Assembly (NCBI GenBank): GCA_016180425.1
Contig: JACPBF010000001.1
Location: 140,744-204,743 of the forward strand
DNA from: Elusimicrobiota bacterium
GTDB lineage: Bacteria > Elusimicrobiota > Elusimicrobia > 2-02-FULL-39-32
Length of the DNA stretch: 64,000 bases
Direction of reading: 5' to 3'
Numbering within the stretch: position 1 is the first letter of the stretch; the number at the start of each line of letters is the position of its first letter. Position numbers and translations under genes: made by a program. The notes under the pieces are model-generated. The model worked only from the letters and a program-made list of their open reading frames with translations, did no database searches and had not been told where the DNA came from. This document shows positions 45,759 to 54,948 of the stretch, one piece after another.

Positions 45759-47064
45759 AATTTTCCATTATCTCTTCATAATCCCAAAAACTTTTTAAAC
45801 CTATTTTTCTCTTTTTTAAAACCTTTAAAAACCCTTTCTTTTCCAACTTATTTATAAGAAACGCGGTGTAAGCAGGAGCGCCTGTGGCTCCGGGCGAATT
45901 ATAATTTAAAATATGGTATGAGGTGGGACATTCTAACTCTATCACTTCTTTTGCAAAGCAGCCATTCTGGTCAATGACTGAACTTCTCACCCCAGCCGAT
46001 CCTTTTTGAATGAGAAAATTAGATTTTAAATGTGGAATAAATCTTTGCACCCTTTTTAACATATTTTGTTTAGAGATGGAGCTCATCCATTCTTCTTTTG
46101 CAAGTTTTAAAAATTCTGGATTTATAAACAGTTTAAATTTATTGGTCATGGGCTTTTCAAAAATCTTCTTCAATAGCTCTCCTATACTATTAAAAAAACC
46201 AGAATAAGTTTCTGCTCCAGAAACCAAAACCGCGTTGGGACCAATCTCCCTTCTTCCATCAGACCTAACGATCCAATGAGGATCTAAAAAAGGAAGCTCT
46301 TTATGCCGCGGCACAGAGTAAATATTTCTCTCAATAGATTTTGCCTGGTCTGGGTGGACTTGCCAATATTCACCCCTAAAATGAAGATCCGTATATTCCA
46401 TTCCGACCCTCATCTTGTGCGCGCAATCCATGGCCTGGCCTCCCAAACAATTAATTAAAAATTTCGTCTCTATTATTGAACCATCTAGAGAGTTAACGAT
46501 CTTCAAGAGTTCATTTTCCACAAAAATTTTTCCAACCTCAAAATTAAATAAAAAATCTACTCCTTGGTCTTTTGCTTCTTCTTTAATAGAAGAAGTAAAA
46601 CTCTTATAGTCCACAGAAGTGTCTGTTTTCGAGAAGACTGCTCCTAAACAATGAACATAGGGCTCTTTTGCTTTAACTTGCTCTCCGGATAAATATTCGA
46701 CTTCTGACTCATCCATTCCATTTTGTAAAGCCCATGACATATATTTCTCTAAAGTCTTAAGCTCCTCTTTTTCTACTGCCACCTCAATGGTGCCGATCTC
46801 TTTCCAAGGAAGATTCCTTAATAACGCGTACTTTTTCCATAAGTGATATGAAATTTGAGCAGACCTTGCAAAAACCTTCTTTTTTTCTGGATTTAGATAA
46901 AAAGGTCTGTGAATAACTCCTGTATTCCTGCCGCTGGTATGGAGCGCCACATCCTTTTCCTTTTCTAAAACTGCGATTTTACCTTCGTAAAGCAAGGAAA
47001 TCCAATAGGAAAGACAAGTCCCTAGAATCCCTCCGCCCAAAATAGTAAGATCGAATTTTTCCAT
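45748..47064 (-). CDS. FAD-dependent oxidoreductase, LhgO (L-2-hydroxyglutarate oxidase) family
   Basis: A 438-residue DAO-fold flavoprotein. N-terminal FAD site LTILGGGILGTCLSYWIS, then KEKDVALHTSGRNTGVIH (conserved in LhgO), RGEYWQV, and a C-terminal GSAGVRSSVID and NYNSPGATGAPAYTAF. LhgO oxidises L-2-hydroxyglutarate to 2-oxoglutarate. It could be a housekeeping metabolite-repair enzyme or could oxidise a 2-hydroxy group in the glycan pathway. It is transcribed against the sugar genes and starts 155 bases from the receiver-protein gene. 2-Oxoglutarate is linked to the aminotransferases only by inference. Confidence 0.85.
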   Translation of the reverse strand: MEKFDLTILGGGILGTCLSYWISLLYEGKIAVLEKEKDVALHTSGRNTGVIHRPFYLNPEKKKVFARSAQISYHLWKKYALLRNLPWKEIGTIEVAVEKEELKTLEKYMSWALQNGMDESEVEYLSGEQVKAKEPYVHCLGAVFSKTDTSVDYKSFTSSIKEEAKDQGVDFLFNFEVGKIFVENELLKIVNSLDGSIIETKFLINCLGGQAMDCAHKMRVGMEYTDLHFRGEYWQVHPDQAKSIERNIYSVPRHKELPFLDPHWIVRSDGRREIGPNAVLVSGAETYSGFFNSIGELLKKIFEKPMTNKFKLFINPEFLKLAKEEWMSSISKQNMLKRVQRFIPHLKSNFLIQKGSAGVRSSVIDQNGCFAKEVIELECPTSYHILNYNSPGATGAPAYTAFLINKLEKKGFLKVLKKRKIGLKSFWDYEEIMENFNF

Positions 47065-47139
47065 AGGATTTAAAAGATACGAAAAAAATCATCTTTTAGC
47101 AAATAAAGCAAACCAAAAGCAGCTATTCTAGGGATTTAC

Positions 47140-47168
47140 TTGCTTGCAGAATGGAAAAGTGATATGAT
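47140..47168 (+). promoter_or_regulatory. Promoter of the receiver-protein gene
   Basis: TTGCTT (47140-47145), 17-base spacer, TATGAT (47163-47168). Predicted leader about 45 bases, with GGGGGT before ATG 47220. Confidence 0.5.
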
Positions 47169-47219
47169 TTTCCCTCTAATGACCTCAAATTTAACCGGTA
47201 GAACTGGGGGTAGATACTA

Positions 47220-47588
47220 ATGGCAAAAGTGATGGTTGTGGATGATGAAAATGATGTGGTTGAGCTGATTAAATTCATGTTGGAAAAAGATGGCCACCAA
47301 GTGGTCACTGCCTCCAATGGCCAGGAAGCTTTAGATAAAGTAGAAGTTACAAGACCGGAATTAATTATTTTAGATATCATGATGCCTGAAATGGATGGAT
47401 ATACAGTTAATACTCGTTTGCAAGAAAAAGAAGATACCAAAACCATCCCGGTCATTATCCTGACTGCAAAAGGCCAGATGAAAGATCTATTTGAATTAGG
47501 AAGTAACGTGGTTGCTTTTATGGAAAAACCATTTGATCCACGGGGTTTGAGAGATAAAATTAGAGAAATTCTTGCTTCAAAAAAATAA
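47220..47588 (+). CDS. Stand-alone response-regulator receiver domain
   Basis: A 122-residue CheY-like receiver with no output domain. The acidic pair is in VVDDENDVV, the phosphorylated aspartate is Asp52 in IILDIMMPEMDGY, the conserved Thr is in IILTAKG, and Lys is in FMEKPFDP. No histidine kinase gene is near. It sits between lhgO (divergent) and lysS and has a GGGGG ribosome site. Possible roles are phosphorelay or control of motility or secretion; the partner cannot be told from this window. Confidence 0.9.
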   Translation: MAKVMVVDDENDVVELIKFMLEKDGHQVVTASNGQEALDKVEVTRPELIILDIMMPEMDGYTVNTRLQEKEDTKTIPVIILTAKGQMKDLFELGSNVVAFMEKPFDPRGLRDKIREILASKK

Positions 47589-47651
47589 TTTTAAATTGAA
47601 TTTTAAGATTAAAGAACTAATGTAGCTCACCCCCATTTTAAAAATCCTTTC

Positions 47652-49178
47652 ATGAACTCTCCCCAAATTGCGCCGCAAAATGAATCCTGGGATCAAAATA
47701 CTGACCCAGCTTTAATCCAAAATAAAAAAGAAAAACTTCTTAAAATAAAATCTCTTCAGATTAATCCATTCCCGGCAAAAGATTCCATACTGCAAAAAAG
47801 AGTTTCCACTCTGCAAATAAAAGAACAATTTAAAACTATTGAAAAAGAGGAATCAGAAGAAAACGTGCATCTTTGCGGCAGAATGATAAGGCGCCGAGAC
47901 ATGGGTAAAGCTTCTTTTGCCCACATCCAAGATTTTTATGGCCAGCTTCAAATCTATGTGCGCCAAGATCTACTGGGAGAGCCAGAATATGAAATGTTTT
48001 CTAAAAATTTTGATTTGGGGGATATCCTCAGTGTGGAAGGTAAAATGTTCCGTACTAAAACAGGGGAACTTTCTCTTAAAGCAAAAAAAATTGTTTTACT
48101 GGCTAAATCCTTGCGTCCCTTGCCGGAAAAATGGCATGGGTTAAAAGATATTGAGCTCTGTTATAGATATAGGGAGTTAGATTTAATCTCTAATCCAGAA
48201 TCAAGAACACTTTTTGAAATGAGAGCAAAGATCATTCAATCTTTACGCTCCCTGCTCTATAAAGAAGGCTATTTGGAAGTGGAAACTCCCATGATTCAAG
48301 CTCTTGCCGGCGGGGCTGTAGCCAGGCCATTTGAAACTTTTCATCATGCTTTAAACCAAAAATTCTACTTAAGGATCGCTCCAGAACTTTATTTAAAAAG
48401 ATGTTTGGTAGGAGGTTTTGAAAAAGTCTTTGAATTGGGCAGGGTTTTTAGAAATGAAGGGATTGATACTCTGCACAATCCGGAATTTACAATCCTGGAA
48501 GCGTATGAAGCTTATGGGAATATGGAAAGCATGATGGAGCTCACTCAAAAATTAATTTTAGAAACTGCTAAAAATGTCTCTTCCCCTAACCTGAATCTGC
48601 TTAAAACTCCCTTTGAATCTTATACCATAGGAGAACTTTTTCAAAAACATGTAGGCAGTGAAGAAGCGATCTGGGTCAAAGAACAGAACTGGAAAAAATT
48701 TAGCGAAAAATATTCTAATGAATTCAAAGAAATAGAAGAGTATAAGATATTCGATCGCCTTTTCTCAGAAAAAATTGCTCAGCATCTAGTGAATCCAACT
48801 TTTGTGACAGAATTCCCTGCGGACTTTTCTCCCTTAGCCAAATGCAAGGAAGGTTCCACTCAGATGGCAGAACGTTTTGAACTTTATATTCAAGGGGAAG
48901 AGCTGGCTAACGCCTATTCTGAATTAAATGATCCTATGGAACAGAAACTAAGAATAGAAAAATATAGGGAGCTAAAGCTGTCTCAAAATAAGACAAAAAA
49001 AGAAAACTCTGCACAAAGTGAAGAAGGAGTTGTGCTGGATAATTCTTTTATAGAATCTTTGGAAATTGGCATGCCTCCTGCTGGAGGATTAGGCATTGGA
49101 GTGGACCGATTAGTCATGTTCCTTACAGGACAAAATTCTATTCGAAACGTGCTTCTTTTTCCAACCCTTAAATCTTAA
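47652..49178 (+). CDS. lysS: Lysyl-tRNA synthetase, class II
   Basis: A 508-residue class II LysRS. The OB-fold anticodon-binding domain (VHLCGRMIRRRDMGKASFAHIQDFYGQLQIYV, cited in part as GRMIRRRDMGKASFAHIQD) comes first, then the catalytic domain: motif 1 region VETPMIQALAGGAVARPF, motif 2 FELGRVFRNEGIDTLHNPEFT, motif 3 GLGIGVDRLVMFLTG. It charges tRNA-Lys. It is followed 4 bases later by the lolC/E gene, a pairing seen in many Gram-negative bacteria. Confidence 0.97.
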   Translation: MNSPQIAPQNESWDQNTDPALIQNKKEKLLKIKSLQINPFPAKDSILQKRVSTLQIKEQFKTIEKEESEENVHLCGRMIRRRDMGKASFAHIQDFYGQLQIYVRQDLLGEPEYEMFSKNFDLGDILSVEGKMFRTKTGELSLKAKKIVLLAKSLRPLPEKWHGLKDIELCYRYRELDLISNPESRTLFEMRAKIIQSLRSLLYKEGYLEVETPMIQALAGGAVARPFETFHHALNQKFYLRIAPELYLKRCLVGGFEKVFELGRVFRNEGIDTLHNPEFTILEAYEAYGNMESMMELTQKLILETAKNVSSPNLNLLKTPFESYTIGELFQKHVGSEEAIWVKEQNWKKFSEKYSNEFKEIEEYKIFDRLFSEKIAQHLVNPTFVTEFPADFSPLAKCKEGSTQMAERFELYIQGEELANAYSELNDPMEQKLRIEKYRELKLSQNKTKKENSAQSEEGVVLDNSFIESLEIGMPPAGGLGIGVDRLVMFLTGQNSIRNVLLFPTLKS

Positions 49179-49182
49179 AACC

Positions 49183-50427
49183 TTGAAAAATCAACCCCTA
49201 CTTCATTCTTTTGAACTTGCCATTGCTCTAAGATATTTAAAAGCAAGGCGGCACGGCCTATTCGCTTTTATTACTACATTGATCGCTATTAGCGGCGTGA
49301 CTTTAGGAGTCGCATCTTTGATTGTAACTTTATCTGTGATGAATGGCTTCAGGTCTGATATTCAAAAAAAAACATTAGGCATTCAGCCGCATATTGTGCT
49401 CTTTGGAACTGAAAAAGACTCACTCATCATGTTAGATGCTCTAATAGATAAAACCAAACTTATTCAAGATATTAATTCAGTCTCTCCTTTTATCTTAGGA
49501 CAAGCCCTCTTAAAGTCCAACCGCACCACTCAAGGAATTGTTTTAAAAGGGATCCTGCCGGAAAAAGAATTTAATGTTACGGAAGTTCAAAAAACATTGA
49601 TTTTTGGAAATTGGAACGCTCTTTTTGAAAAAAGCCCTTGCCTTATTTTAGGAAATGAGCTGGCCAGAAATTTAGGGGTTTCAGTGGGGGATCATCTCTT
49701 GGTCATATCTCCTGAAGAAAGCGCGGCTTTGGGAGCCATGGGGAATATCCCAAAAATCGCGCAATTTAGAGTGACTGGTATTTTCCAATCTGGAATGTAT
49801 GAATTTGACGCTAACATGGCCTTTACCTCTTTAGACCAGACTCAAAAATTATTTGGTATCCCCGGGGTTACAGGGTTAGGAATAAAAACTAAAAACCTGG
49901 AAAAAGCTGATATGATTGCCCAAAAATTCGCGGAAAAAGCGGGTTCCCGTTATTGGGTAAGATCATGGCAGTCCATGAACCGCAATCTTTTTCAAGCCCT
50001 AAAATTAGAAAAAATCGTTATGGCTATCATCCTTACAATGATTATTCTGGTAGCTTCTTTTACGATTATTTCAATTCTTATTTTAATCTCAATCGAAAAA
50101 TTGAGGGACATAGGAATTTTAAAGGCCCTGGGAGCCACGCGTAAAACAATTAGAAAAATATTTCTCTATGCTGGCATGACCTTAGGGTTCGCAGGAATTT
50201 CATTGGGAACATTTTTAGGAGTCCTGATTGCAACCATCCTAGAAAAAACAAAATGGATTAAGCTGCCTCAAGATGTTTATTATATTGACCGTTTACCGAT
50301 TCAACTCTCATTCTTAGACATATCGCTCGTGATGGCTGCTACATTTTTAATCACCATACTTTCTAGCATCTATCCGGCTACTCAAGCTGCAAGAGTAAAT
50401 CCAGTGGACGCGATCAGATACGGGTAA
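49183..50427 (+). CDS. Lipoprotein-releasing ABC transporter permease (LolC/LolE family)
   Basis: A 414-residue permease with the MacB/FtsX-like fold: one N-terminal membrane helix (FAFITTLIAISGVTLGVASLIVTLSV, cited in part), a large periplasmic domain, then three C-terminal helices (IVMAIILTMIILVASFTIIS and LVMAATFLITILSSIYPA). Family signatures: ALRYLKARR at the start, VMNGF and NPVDAIRYG at the end. Together with LolD it extracts lipoproteins from the inner membrane. A single permease gene is present, so the complex may be a homodimer (LolF-like) rather than LolC plus LolE. It starts with TTG. Confidence 0.9.
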   Translation: MKNQPLLHSFELAIALRYLKARRHGLFAFITTLIAISGVTLGVASLIVTLSVMNGFRSDIQKKTLGIQPHIVLFGTEKDSLIMLDALIDKTKLIQDINSVSPFILGQALLKSNRTTQGIVLKGILPEKEFNVTEVQKTLIFGNWNALFEKSPCLILGNELARNLGVSVGDHLLVISPEESAALGAMGNIPKIAQFRVTGIFQSGMYEFDANMAFTSLDQTQKLFGIPGVTGLGIKTKNLEKADMIAQKFAEKAGSRYWVRSWQSMNRNLFQALKLEKIVMAIILTMIILVASFTIISILILISIEKLRDIGILKALGATRKTIRKIFLYAGMTLGFAGISLGTFLGVLIATILEKTKWIKLPQDVYYIDRLPIQLSFLDISLVMAATFLITILSSIYPATQAARVNPVDAIRYG

Positions 50428-50431
50428 AAAA

Positions 50432-51208
50432 ATGGCGCCGCTTCTAAATATGAAAAATGGTTCCAATAGCCGTCATGGAGGCAGGATCACAGAATCCAAA
50501 AACCAAATGCCTGAATTCGCAATTGAAGCAAAAGGAATAGAAAAAATTTATTTTGAAGGTGAAAAAAAACTACAAGTTTTAAAAGGAATGGATTTGATGG
50601 TTAAAAATGGGGAAATTCTAGCGATTGTAGGTCCTTCTGGAGCTGGAAAATCCACGCTCCTTCATATTCTAGGCCTGATGGATGAAGCTTCCTCTGGAAA
50701 TTTAATGATCCTAGGCTGGAATACGGATGAGCTCAAAGAAGAAGAAAAAGACGCCTTAAGAAATAAATATATTGGATTTTTGTTTCAGTTTCATTACCTG
50801 CTATCTGAATTTACCGTTCTGGAAAATGTAATGATGCCTCTTCAAATTTTAGGGATCAGTTGGAGTGAAGCTAAAGATAAAGCTGAAGGACTTTTAAATG
50901 CAGTGGGACTTAAAGAAAGAATCTCCCACTTTCCATCCCAAATATCCGGAGGAGAACAACAAAGAGCTGCCCTTGCTAGAGCCATGGTCAATGCTCCAGC
51001 TCTTTTAATCTGCGATGAACCTACTGGAAATTTAGATATTGAAAGGGGTGAGGAAATAAAAGATCTCATTTGGAGAGTTGCTCGTTCCCAGCACACAACT
51101 GTTTTAGTCGCAACTCATAATCCAGAAATTGCTAAAAGCGCGGATAGGATCATTCACATCAGCGATGGCAGGATCAGTCAGTTTTTAGATAGCCCTATAG
51201 GAGTTTAA
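50432..51208 (+). CDS. lolD: Lipoprotein-releasing ABC transporter ATPase LolD
   Basis: A 258-residue ABC ATPase: Walker A GPSGAGKST, Q-loop FQFHYLLSEFTVLENVMMPL (cited in part), signature ISGGEQQRAALARAM, Walker B LLICDEPTGNLD, and switch His ATHN. The Q-loop region FQFHxLLxEFTxxENVxMP is LolD-specific and couples to LolC/E. The N-terminal ~25 residues (MAPLLNMKNGSNSRHGGR...) are not conserved; ATG 50507 (MPEFAIEAKGIEK) would give the standard start, but no clear ribosome site decides between them. It follows the permease after 4 bases. Confidence 0.93.
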   Translation: MAPLLNMKNGSNSRHGGRITESKNQMPEFAIEAKGIEKIYFEGEKKLQVLKGMDLMVKNGEILAIVGPSGAGKSTLLHILGLMDEASSGNLMILGWNTDELKEEEKDALRNKYIGFLFQFHYLLSEFTVLENVMMPLQILGISWSEAKDKAEGLLNAVGLKERISHFPSQISGGEQQRAALARAMVNAPALLICDEPTGNLDIERGEEIKDLIWRVARSQHTTVLVATHNPEIAKSADRIIHISDGRISQFLDSPIGV

Positions 51209-51209
51209 A

Positions 51210-52082
51210 ATGAAAATATATCTCAATGGAAAATTTTACGCAAAAGATCAAGCAAAAATATCAGTTTTTGATCATGGTCTCTTATATGGAGATGGGGTCT
51301 TTGAAGGCATTCGAGCCTACAATGGCAAAGTTTTTAAACTTAAAGAACATCTAAAGCGCCTTTACCATTCTGCTCGGGCTATCACTTTAAATATCCCTTT
51401 AAAAATGGATGAGCTTGAAAAAACAATCCTAGAAACTTTAAAAATAAATGGTTTAAAAGATGCTTATATCCGCTTAGTCATCACGCGGGGCGAAGGGGAT
51501 TTAGGATTAGATCCTCGTAAATGTCCAAAATCTTCCATACTCATCATCGCAGATAAAATTACCCTTTATCCAGAAAAATTATATAAAAAAGGATTGGATC
51601 TGGTGACTGTAGCCACAAAAAGAAATATTTCAGAAGCGCTAAATCCCTGCATAAAATCCTTAAATTATCTGAACAATATCATGGCTAAAATCGAAGCTAA
51701 TAGAGCCAATGCCCCGGAAGCAATTATGTTAAATAAGGATGGTTATGTAGCGGAATGCACAGGGGACAATATTTTTATTGTGATGAATCAGTCCCTGATC
51801 ACACCTCCCTGCTGGGCAGGAGCTTTGGATGGAATTACCCGCGCCACTGTGATTGAATTAGCAAAAAATAAACTAAAAATCCCAACCAAAGAAGAACTGT
51901 TCACCCCTTACAATATTTACACTGCGGATGAAGTTTTTCTTACTGGCACTGCGGCAGAAGTTATTCCAGTCACTAAAGTGGACAATCGCATCATTGGGGA
52001 AGGGCAACCTGGAAAAATAACTCAAAAACTAATTCAGGAATTCAAAATTCTAACTCGTAATTCTGGCACACCTATTTATTAA
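51210..52082 (+). CDS. ilvE: Branched-chain amino acid aminotransferase
   Basis: A 290-residue class IV PLP aminotransferase. VFDHGLLYGDGVFEGIRAYNGKVFKLKEHLKRL (cited in part as FDHGLLYGDGVFEGIR), PCIKSLNYLNNIMAKIEANR holding the Schiff-base lysine, AECTGDNIFIV and DGITRATVIELA are all typical of IlvE. It catalyses the last step of leucine, isoleucine and valine synthesis. It starts 1 base after lolD stops, in the lysS-lol transcript. Its stop codon TAA runs into the repeat motif TAAACCGAGAT at 52080-52099. Confidence 0.93.
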   Translation: MKIYLNGKFYAKDQAKISVFDHGLLYGDGVFEGIRAYNGKVFKLKEHLKRLYHSARAITLNIPLKMDELEKTILETLKINGLKDAYIRLVITRGEGDLGLDPRKCPKSSILIIADKITLYPEKLYKKGLDLVTVATKRNISEALNPCIKSLNYLNNIMAKIEANRANAPEAIMLNKDGYVAECTGDNIFIVMNQSLITPPCWAGALDGITRATVIELAKNKLKIPTKEELFTPYNIYTADEVFLTGTAAEVIPVTKVDNRIIGEGQPGKITQKLIQEFKILTRNSGTPIY

Positions 52083-52099
52083 ACCGAGATGATGCATTA
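52082..52099 (+). repeat. AACCGAGAT(G)ATGCATTA motif upstream of clpC
   Basis: This 18-base word matches 16 of 18 bases with 2264-2281 before xseB. It begins in the ilvE stop codon. The shorter GAACCGAGACGAAAAAG inside the palindrome at 54708-54725 shares the first eight bases. Function unknown. Confidence 0.4.
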
Positions 52100-52157
52100 G
52101 GAAATGAGAACCGAAACTAAAAATATGAAATTTCTGTCAGCTCTAATAAAGGTGAGG

Positions 52158-52186
52158 TTTACAGAAATAGCTTTTCATGCTATACT
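52158..52186 (+). promoter_or_regulatory. Promoter of clpC
   Basis: TTTACA (52158-52163), 17-base spacer, TATACT (52181-52186). Predicted leader about 11 bases, with GGTG before ATG 52204. No CtsR operator (GGTCAAANANRGTCAAA type) is seen. Confidence 0.7.
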
Positions 52187-52203
52187 AATTTCGGTGAAAA
52201 AAA

Positions 52204-54684
52204 ATGTCTAATCGTTTTACCGAACGCGCCCAAAGAGTCATCCTCATAGCACAAGAAGAAGCTAAACGTCTGAACCATGATTATGTGGGAACAGAACATA
52301 TTCTTCTTGGTCTTATTGCTTTAGGAGAAGGCGTGGCTGCCCAGGTTCTTTCTAATTTAGGAGTAGATCTAAGAAGAGTCCGCTCTGAAATTGAAAAAAT
52401 CGTAGGCACTGGCGACAATGTAATGCTTTTAGGAGAAATCCCTTTTACGCCCAGAGCTAAAAAAGTTTTAGAACTTGCAGTAGAAGAAGCTCAAAGCATG
52501 GCCCACAACTATGTGGGAACGGAACATCTTTTATTAGGACTGATTAGAGAAGAAGAGGGCGTGGCTGCCCGTGTCCTAGAAAATTTAGGCTGCAGACTGG
52601 ATGTGGTGAGAGAAGAAGTCATCTCTCTTTTAGGTGAAACACCCAGACCCCATCCCACACAAACCCGAGCTCCCGCTAAATCAAAAACTCCTACTTTGGA
52701 TGAATTTGGCAGGGATTTGACCCAGCTGGCTAGAGAAACAAAATTAGACCCTGTGATTGGCAGAGGAGATGAGATTGAACGTCTAATCCAAATTCTTTCC
52801 AGAAGAACTAAAAATAATCCTGTTTTAATTGGAGATCCTGGAGTAGGAAAAACTGCGATTGTAGAAGGTCTAGCTCAGAAAATCGCCTCCAATGATGTCC
52901 CAGAAATTCTGGGAGGCAAAAGGGTGATGACTCTAGATTTAGCCGCAGTTGTGGCAGGAACAAAATATCGCGGTGAATTTGAACAAAGACTTAAAAACAT
53001 TATGGAAGAGATCCGCAGAGCTAAAAATTCCATTATTCTTTTTGTAGATGAACTTCATACCGTGATTGGAGCTGGAGCAGCAGAAGGGGCCATTGATGCT
53101 TCCAATATGCTTAAACCCGCGTTGGCTAGAGGCGAATTACAATGTATTGGAGCCACCACATTAGATGAATATAGAAAATATATTGAACACGACGCTGCTT
53201 TAGAAAGAAGATTTCAGCCCATTCATGTAGATCCGCCATCCATTGAAGAGACGGTTCAAATCCTGCATGGATTAAAGGAAAGATATGAGACGCACCACAA
53301 AGTAAAATACGCTGATAACGCTTTAGAAGCAGCTGCAGAGCTTGCGGAACGTTACATTACAGATCGTTATTTGCCGGATAAAGCGATTGATTTAATTGAT
53401 GAGGCTGGATCTCGAGCCAGAATGCAATCCACCCAACTTCCGCAAGAATTAAAAGAAAAAGAAACTTTAATTGAAACTATTTCCAAAGATAAGGATCAAG
53501 CAATCGCGTCTCAGGAATATGAAAAGGCAGCTAGACAAAGAGACAAGGAAAAAGAACTGCGCAAAGCTCTGGAAGAAGCAAAGAAAAAATGGAGAGAAAA
53601 AAGAGAGACGCAAGTGCCTTCCATTACAGAAGAAGAGATCGCCACTGTTGTTTCCAAATGGACTGGAATTCCAGTGAATCGCCTAACAGAAAAAGAATCA
53701 GAAAAACTGATTCATATGGAGGATGAAGTCCATAAAAGGATCATTGGGCAGAATGAGGCGGTCTCAATTGTTTCTCAAGCGATTCGGCGTTCAAGAACCG
53801 GGCTTAAAAATCCAAAAAAACCAATTGGATCTTTTATTTTTCTAGGGCCTTCCGGAGTGGGCAAAACAGAATTAGCCAGAGCCTTGGCAGAATTCATGTT
53901 TGGCGATGAAGAAGCCCTGATCCGAATTGACATGTCTGAGTATATGGAAAAATTTTCAGTTTCCCGTCTCATTGGAGCTCCTCCAGGTTATGTTGGATTT
54001 GAAGAAGGGGGACAGCTGACAGAAGCGGTTCGAAGAAAACCATATTCCGTAGTTCTTTTAGATGAAATTGAAAAAGCTCATCCAGATGTATTCAATATCT
54101 TACTGCAAATGATGGATGACGGCATTTTAAGCGATAATTTAGGCCATAAAGTTAACTTTAAAAATACAGTTATTATCATGACTTCCAATGTGGGAGCTCG
54201 GATGATATCTCAAGGAAAATCTTTAGGATTCCTTATTCAGGAAGAAACGACTGCGAAAGACTACTCTGCCATGAAAGATACTGTGATGGAAGAGGTTAAA
54301 AAAGCCTTTAATCCTGAGTTTATCAATCGCTTGGATGAAATCATTGTGTTTCATCCTTTAAATAAAGAGGATATAACTAAAATTTTAGATCTCATGCTCT
54401 CCAGAGTAAATGCAAAACTAGAATCCCAAGGGTATAAGGCTGATTTTTCCCAAGCTTGCAAGACTTTTATTTTAGAAAATGGTTTTGATCCAAAAAATGG
54501 CGCAAGACCCTTAGCCAGAACCATTCAACGCTTCATTGAAGATCCTTTGGCTGAAGAAATCCTGGCTAAAAAAATTCATGCTGGTTCCTCTGAGCACCCT
54601 ACTTTAATACAAATATCCTTTGATCCGGAACTTAAAAAAATCACATTTTCCTCAGCGCCCCTGCCAAAATCCATAAAAAATTAA
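52204..54684 (+). CDS. clpC: ATP-dependent Clp protease ATPase subunit ClpC
   Basis: An 826-residue Hsp100 protein. Two Clp-N repeats fill residues about 1-145 ([27 protein letters not shown] then [10 protein letters not shown]), then AAA-1 with Walker A GDPGVGKT (about 211), a UVR-containing middle region ([19 protein letters not shown], about 440), and AAA-2 with GPSGVGKT (about 549). Short ClpC-like length and the UVR motif separate it from ClpB and ClpA. It unfolds substrates for ClpP; no ClpP, McsA/McsB or CtsR gene is in the window. Its stop codon is covered by the left arm of the 168-base palindrome. Confidence 0.96.
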   Translation: MSNRFTERAQRVILIAQEEAKRLNHDYVGTEHILLGLIALGEGVAAQVLSNLGVDLRRVRSEIEKIVGTGDNVMLLGEIPFTPRAKKVLELAVEEAQSMAHNYVGTEHLLLGLIREEEGVAARVLENLGCRLDVVREEVISLLGETPRPHPTQTRAPAKSKTPTLDEFGRDLTQLARETKLDPVIGRGDEIERLIQILSRRTKNNPVLIGDPGVGKTAIVEGLAQKIASNDVPEILGGKRVMTLDLAAVVAGTKYRGEFEQRLKNIMEEIRRAKNSIILFVDELHTVIGAGAAEGAIDASNMLKPALARGELQCIGATTLDEYRKYIEHDAALERRFQPIHVDPPSIEETVQILHGLKERYETHHKVKYADNALEAAAELAERYITDRYLPDKAIDLIDEAGSRARMQSTQLPQELKEKETLIETISKDKDQAIASQEYEKAARQRDKEKELRKALEEAKKKWREKRETQVPSITEEEIATVVSKWTGIPVNRLTEKESEKLIHMEDEVHKRIIGQNEAVSIVSQAIRRSRTGLKNPKKPIGSFIFLGPSGVGKTELARALAEFMFGDEEALIRIDMSEYMEKFSVSRLIGAPPGYVGFEEGGQLTEAVRRKPYSVVLLDEIEKAHPDVFNILLQMMDDGILSDNLGHKVNFKNTVIIMTSNVGARMISQGKSLGFLIQEETTAKDYSAMKDTVMEEVKKAFNPEFINRLDEIIVFHPLNKEDITKILDLMLSRVNAKLESQGYKADFSQACKTFILENGFDPKNGARPLARTIQRFIEDPLAEEILAKKIHAGSSEHPTLIQISFDPELKKITFSSAPLPKSIKN

Positions 54685-54848
54685 CCCGAATCATTCAGTT
54701 GCTTATGTGAACCGAGACGAAAAAGATGGCCATTTTTTCGAAACAAAAAAGTTCAAGCATACTTTTAAGTATGTGCGAACTTTTTTGTGAAGGAAAAATG
54801 GCCATATTTTTCGTCGAATTCCATAAGCAACTGAATGATTCGGGTTAA
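54681..54848 (+). repeat. 168-base near-perfect palindromic element between clpC and tamB
   Basis: Outer arms of 27 bases (54681-54707 and 54822-54848) are exact inverse complements. Inside, about 45 further bases on each side pair with a few mismatches, and a central CATACTT/AAGTATG hairpin closes the structure at about 54759-54774. The left end covers the clpC TAA; the ends read TTAACCCGAAT/ATTCGGGTTAA. It encodes no obvious protein. It looks like a MITE-like or REP-like element, though it may also stop transcription. Confidence 0.92.
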
Positions 54849-54855
54849 ATCTCCT

Positions 54856-54877
54856 TTATTCTTCGAGTGAAGAATAA
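54856..54877 (+). promoter_or_regulatory. Palindrome abutting the tamB promoter (possible operator)
   Basis: TTATTCTTC (54856-54864), GAGT, GAAGAATAA (54869-54877): a perfect 9-base inverted repeat ending one base before the TTGACA of the tamB promoter. The size and position fit a dimeric regulator site. Confidence 0.45.
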
Positions 54878-54907
54878 TTGACACTAAACTTCATTTCGTT
54901 TTATACT
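54878..54907 (+). promoter_or_regulatory. Promoter of the tamB-bamA-skp-lpxD series
   Basis: TTGACA (54878-54883), 18-base spacer, TATACT (54902-54907). Leader about 35 bases to ATG 54949. Confidence 0.7.
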
Positions 54908-54948
54908 ATTAAAAATGATCCATTTCATTTAACCGTTGCCTTTCTTTT

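Noticed and set aside
54681-54848. Small RNA gene or short protein in the clpC-tamB gap
   Set aside because: No start/stop frame or promoter is seen inside; the near-perfect self-complementarity explains the sequence better.
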